Shown here one piece after another: positions 59,423 through 64,000 of a stretch of DNA of 64,000 bases; the stretch's first letter is position 1; the number at the start of each line of letters is the position of its first letter. Location: the NCBI GenBank assembly GCA_019279435.1, contig JAAALK010000079.1, forward strand, positions 62,010,330 to 62,074,329. Direction: 5' to 3'. Source of the DNA: Zizania palustris. Its lineage: Eukaryota > Streptophyta > Magnoliopsida > Poales > Poaceae. A model generated the notes under the pieces. That model did not search any database. It was not told the DNA's origin and worked only from the letters and a program-made list of their open reading frames with translations. The position numbers and the translations under genes are program-made.

Positions 59423-62400
59423 ATGGCGGTTGAGTACCACTGCTGTGATGCGGGGTTCTTCGAGCACATCGTGATCATCGTGGTGCTGGTGCTCTTCGCG
59501 GGGCTCATGTCGGGGCTCACCCTCGGTCTCATGTCCCTCAGCCTCGTCGACCTCGAGGTCCTCGCCAAGTCCGGCACCGACCAGGACCGCAAGCACGCAG
59601 GTGTGTCCTGCCACTCCCGTGCCCCGTCTGGTTGTCCCCGCGGCTGGGCGCAGCCGGTTACCTTTTCGCTCGCGTGCTGAGGGGTGGCGGTGGGTTTGCG
59701 TAGTGCCTGATTTAGATGGGTGGCTGGTAGGATTTCATTCGTCGCTCTGTTACCCGAACTGGTTCGACATTTTGTCAAACATCCTGAAATCCCGCGGGCG
59801 TTGGTTGGATGAGGGACTCAATTCAAAAACTGGCAGAAGTGCGCTGTTGTGGTGAATTGGTGAATAGAAGCACCCGTGAGTAGAAAGGGGTAATCATTGG
59901 GAGGATGGATCGGAACCTGTGCGTCATACTTTTCGGGTGATCAATTCATGGCATCTAAAGGCAGACTAGTCCTTCTTTTTGGTTGATCAATTCATACAAT
60001 TTTTGGAATGGCACAAAAAAATTAATCCTACAATTTACGGAGAGGCCCAACGATTTTGTGTATTTTGCTTACGGTAATTTGGCCTAATCACCTGGGAAGT
60101 GGTCGTGTTCTGGTGTTGGGGATAGCGACATGCTCCACTGTCTTATTTTGGAAAATTATACTTAGTGGCGTAGCAGAAGGAAATGTACAGTCTAAATACT
60201 AAAATAAGGGGTTTATAGGACAAGTAACTTTGCTACTCAGTTATTGATTTTTTTCCGTTATGCCATGTGATTACCGACAATAAAATAACAGAGGAGTGAT
60301 GAAGTCTAAGTTTTTTTGCTGAATGAAATGCATAAGCATCATCTTTATTCTAATGAAATGGCATGTGTCAAATTCGAATCTTATCAAATTTTCGTGGTAT
60401 TGCTCACGGCTAAAGTATATCCATGCAGCTAAGATATTGCCTGTTGTGAAAAATCAGCACCTTCTGTTGTGTACTCTGCTGATCTGCAATGCTGCAGCCA
60501 TGGAGGTACTTCTCTTTTTATTTCAAGTGATTTGTAGTTGTAGACATGTTGAATTTAAGGTTTTCCTGATAAATGATATTATGATGACATGCTTCTGTGT
60601 GAATGTTAGACTCTGCCGATATTCCTTGATAGCTTGGTGACTGCTTGGGGTGCAATTTTGATCTCAGTGACATTGATCTTGCTGTTTGGTGAGGTGAATT
60701 ATATTGACTTTACTATGATGTTCAACTGCAAGTGTCTTTCTTGGTACCTCATGCTAAATATTCTCGTATAAACAGATCATACCGCAATCCATCTGTTCAC
60801 GCTATGGGCTGGCGATTGGTGCTTCAGTTACTCCATTAGTTCGTGTGCTTGTTTGGATCTGCTTTCCTGTTGCTTATCCGATAAGCAAGGTAACTAAACT
60901 CCTAGACTCAGTGCATCATCATTACATCGCTGTTTAGATGTACATGTATTGAACATTCATTACTTTTCTGTTTCAGCTACTAGATTATGTGCTTGGTAAA
61001 GGTCATACCGCTCTTTTTCGTAGAGCTGAACTAAAAACACTCGTGACACTGCATGGAAATGAGGTAATACACACATCACATATTATAAGCAGAAATTAGA
61101 CATGTCATTGTGCAATGTATGTGATGCTACATTTTGAATTATGGATCGTAGCCAACTCAAATTTAGGGGCCTACCCCAACTTGCTTGGGATTGAAAGGCT
61201 TTGTTGTTGTTGTTGTTGTTGTATCCTACTCAAGGTTCTCAATCCTGGGTTGTGTGATTTGCAAAATGTGTAAGTTCAGAGATGTTATGTGCCATTTGAA
61301 GGAATTCAGTATCAGTACTGTTAGAGAAATAGAACCCAGATGCATGGCCAGGTGTATCACGACCGACATATACCATATTCCCTTGTCAATGGGTATGGTG
61401 TACAAGGAAGATATGACCCTACAATTTATCGTACTATGGAAGGTTTCATACTCGTAATCCAACTAGGACTCCTACTAGTCTACTACCATATGAGTCCCTA
61501 CCTCTAGGGTATATAAGTAGGGCAGGGGCTCCCTCAAGAGGACAATCGAACAAAAAGGAGAACATCACACAAGAGGTCAAGTTGATGTTACCTGTAGTCC
61601 TGTATCACCAATTGACTTAGTCATGTAAAAATGAATTATGTTTCCTGTTCTTATTAATTTTTGCATGCACATTGAGGTTACACGTTCTTGTTTATAACTA
61701 TTCTACCTTGTAACTTGGACAGGCTGGTAAAGGTGGGGAGTTAACCCATGATGAAACTACTATAATAGCTGGAGCTCTTGAGCTCACTGAAAAGAAAGCT
61801 AAAGATGCTATGACATCCCTATGTGAAACATTTGTAATTGATATAAATGCAAAGCTCGACAGGTACTGGGTTGTGTTACAGTCACGAATGATTTTTGTTA
61901 AAAGGCTTGTTACAAATATGTACTGCATTTCTCCTCAAATGCATAATCCAGTCATCCATGTTCTCTCTTGCACAGGGATCTAATGCATAAGGTGCTTGAC
62001 AACGGTCATAGCAGGGTGCCAGTTTATTATGAAAGGAAGACAAACATTATTGGACTTATATTGGTAGTGCTTCTTTTCTTTTTTCAAGACAACGATACGA
62101 TTCTTGTGACCAGTTTTTTTCTGGATGAAACTTTTTTAGTGCTTTCTATTTCCTCTGATTTGACATCAACCTATGTCTTGTTTAATGTTTATGCATTGTT
62201 GGGTTAATATTTGAGCAGAACTTGATTCATAAATATGGTAAAAATCCCCAAATCACTACTCACTAGTTACCATCAAGATATAATTTATGTGGCATTCTGA
62301 TTCTAGTTGAAGCATCAAACTGTGTTTATGTTGGTTGTCAAATTCTGAATCAGAGTATAATCATTGAAGTACAGAGTTAGTTGAGATTTGAGAATAGATT

Positions 62401-64000
62401 CGTTTTAGTTGTGTAGTTTTATTTTGAACTAGTATAAGCATATTCTCTGCAGAATGAGGCAATTGTGCAGTGTACTCAGCTGCATAAGGAAGCATAAAAT
62501 GTAAAGGAAGGAGCCATATAAATTTGCATGTAATCCTGAACATCATGCAGCAATTCTTGCATAGATCGTACAAATTGCAGCTGGTCAGTCTGTATTTAAA
62601 TTTTAAAACAGACAGCACATCCAACACCATGTTTTTATGTCATCTACACCATAAATGCATATCAGAAGCATGTATTTTCTACGGCAGATTAGTATGCTTT
62701 CGAAGCATCCATGCATTAGGTAGTATTATGACTTGGATCTTAATTTTGGCAGCTATTACACTCTTTGGTATGCGATTTTATATTTCTGATAGTTTTTCAA
62801 ATATGCAACTACATCGTAGTAGTAATCTGAAATTAGCAATTTTCAGGTGAAGAATTTATTATCCGTCAACCCTGATGACGAGATTCCTATAAAGAGTGTA
62901 ACTATCCGCAAAATCCCTCGGTATGGTATAAAACTGTAGATTGTTCTTTTTGTGCAGTACTGCAATTTCTTAATGGTGACCTTTAATATAACTTAAAGGT
63001 TTCTTGACTATGCAATTAATGGCTGTTAACCACTGGCTTACTGAAAATACAGTGCAAGAGCTGATGTGATTACTTTGTACATCTGCAAATGCAGTTTATG
63101 TCTGCTTCACTGGCTAATCCACAATTTTATTTTATAATAGAAAGGAAGAGCTACATGCCTAATTGTGTCATCTACGTGAGGGAAATTGTTTGACCTTATC
63201 TTGAAGCAAACTGTAAAATGGGTTCCAAGTTAACAAAGTTATATCATAGAAATCCAGAATTGTTATTTTGTTTCTTTCCATGTTACAGCCATACAGCAGG
63301 CATGGTCGTGATATAATTTGGCAATAACTTCATCTATAATATGTACAATCAAGTTACTAGATGACCGTATTAGTAGTTTTTGTTATATTTATAGATTAAT
63401 TCCTGAAGACCCTATTTCCCCTAATTATAAAAGAATTCCTGAAGTCGAACAATTGAACTTGAACATAGGGTAGTTCAAGATTCAGCTAACACAACCTGCA
63501 TCTTATTGAATGCCAGTGTTTCAGAAGAGATGCCCCTCTATGACATCCTAAATGAATTTCAGAAGGGCCACAGCCACATGGCAGTTGTCATAAGACAAGC
63601 AAATACAAATTACCCAGCTGAGCCACAAACACCCACCAATTATGGTGGGACTCTTGGTGAGCTCCAAGGCAATTCTTTGGTAGATTATGTGTTGCATATT
63701 TTAACACCCTTTTCTCTTACCCTTTTCTCTCTGTTTCTTTCTTCCACGTGGAACAAAGAGGTTGCCATCTCTATTGATGATAAGCATGCCGAGAAGGTTG
63801 TGAAGAACCCTCCTCCGCTACGAAGATGGAAGAGCTACCCCAACTCCAAGAATTCTAATAGAGGGAACAAGAATAGAAAATGGTCCAAAGATCAATCTGA
63901 TGTGCTTCAAATACATGAACAGCAATTGCTCACACTAAATGAAGATGAAGAAGCTGTCGGTATCATAACAATGGAGGATGTCATAGAAGAGCTGCTCCAG
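59423..64000 (+). CDS. DUF21/CNNM-type membrane protein with CBS domains (partial)
   Basis: CNNM-family relatives handle divalent cations such as magnesium at membranes; the plant members are poorly characterised. Exons: join(59423..59600,60429..60505,60610..60693,60776..60889,60977..61063,61723..61862,61976..62063,62847..62920,63517..63656,63759..>64000). Each junction keeps frame, giving 408 aa before the window ends. The DUF21 transmembrane domain (about residues 12-165) has a first helix FFEHIVIIVVLVLFAGLMSG followed by LTLGLMSLSLVDLEVL, then LLLCTLLICNAAAMETLPIF and further hydrophobic segments. A cytosolic part follows (ELTHDETTIIAGALEL, the hinge before the CBS pair). CBS1 lies near residues 215-275 (HSRVPVYYE, IIGLIL). 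The second CBS is reached after a basic, Asn/Ser/Lys-rich insert (KNSNRGNKNRKWSKD) and is cut at VGIITMEDVIEELLQ. The start is the first ATG and gives the usual short N-terminus. Confidence 0.92.
61147..61222 (+). mobile_element. SINE 3' fragment with (TTG)n tail, in DUF21 intron 5
   Basis: CCCCAACTTGCTTGGGATTG, then AAAGGCTTTGTTGTTGTTG is the familiar 3' end of the Au-SINE family of plants, ending in a TTG run. No pol III box A/B part is seen, so it is 5'-truncated or diverged. Confidence 0.65.
61318..61620. mobile_element. Possible solo LTR or LTR fragment in DUF21 intron 5
   Basis: The stretch begins TGTTAGAGAAATAGAACC and contains GGTATATAAGTAGGGCAGGG followed by CTCCCTCAAGAGG, which looks like an LTR core promoter. 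The right edge is unclear and no target duplication was found. Confidence 0.35.

Overview
The window is nuclear DNA of a grass. It has plant introns with GT/AG borders, class I KNOX genes of grass type, Stowaway and Tourist MITEs, two CACTA transposons and a long-LTR retroelement. The GCCGAGTGCC subterminal repeats of one CACTA element suggest a panicoid grass, but the species cannot be fixed from the sequence. Coordinates come from reading by eye; no alignment was run. Splice sites were chosen by GT/AG borders and by keeping the reading frame open.

Genes: four host genes are supported. Two class I KNOTTED1-like homeobox genes lie on the minus strand (KNOX-A 1402-5864, KNOX-B 42184-47902). 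Both have five exons with matching splice positions and phases, and encode 334 and 333 aa, so they are tandem paralogues. A 61-aa cysteine-rich protein ending in a CaaX box is at 56753-56938 (+). The first 408 codons of a DUF21/CNNM-type membrane protein with CBS domains run from 59423 off the right edge (+).

Layout: 1-7.3 kb holds KNOX-A and its upstream region, with a Mutator-like MITE at 476-872. 7.3-9.9 kb has a Stowaway and a six-copy 225/227-bp tandem repeat. 9.9-27.3 kb is a nested structure. A Tourist-like MITE was split by a long-LTR retroelement with 3.46-kb LTRs and a 3.4-kb interior without usable ORFs (LARD-like). An 11,168-bp tandem duplication then broke one LTR and re-created the flank plus a solo LTR. 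27.4-36.4 kb is a complete CACTA element (GAG target duplication, perfect 15-bp TIRs) with an intact TNP2-type transposase gene (1,117 aa) and an intact second ORF (573 aa). 36.4-42.2 kb is intergenic with a CACTA remnant, a (GA)n tract, a 640-bp hAT element and a Stowaway. 42.2-47.9 kb is KNOX-B with several MITEs in its third intron. 48.3-55.0 kb is a second, reversed CACTA element, inserted 436 bp upstream of the KNOX-B start. It keeps an intact second ORF (554 aa) but has lost its transposase. 55-64 kb holds the two right-hand genes.

The KNOX proteins are meristem transcription factors. The window mainly shows how transposons have separated a KNOX tandem pair and placed methylation-prone, hairpin-rich DNA next to it. 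The points most worth a second look are a long imperfect hairpin in the leader of the intact CACTA element (a candidate small-RNA source), the solo LTR that carries a visible recombination signature, the coding-free retroelement, and the small CaaX protein.
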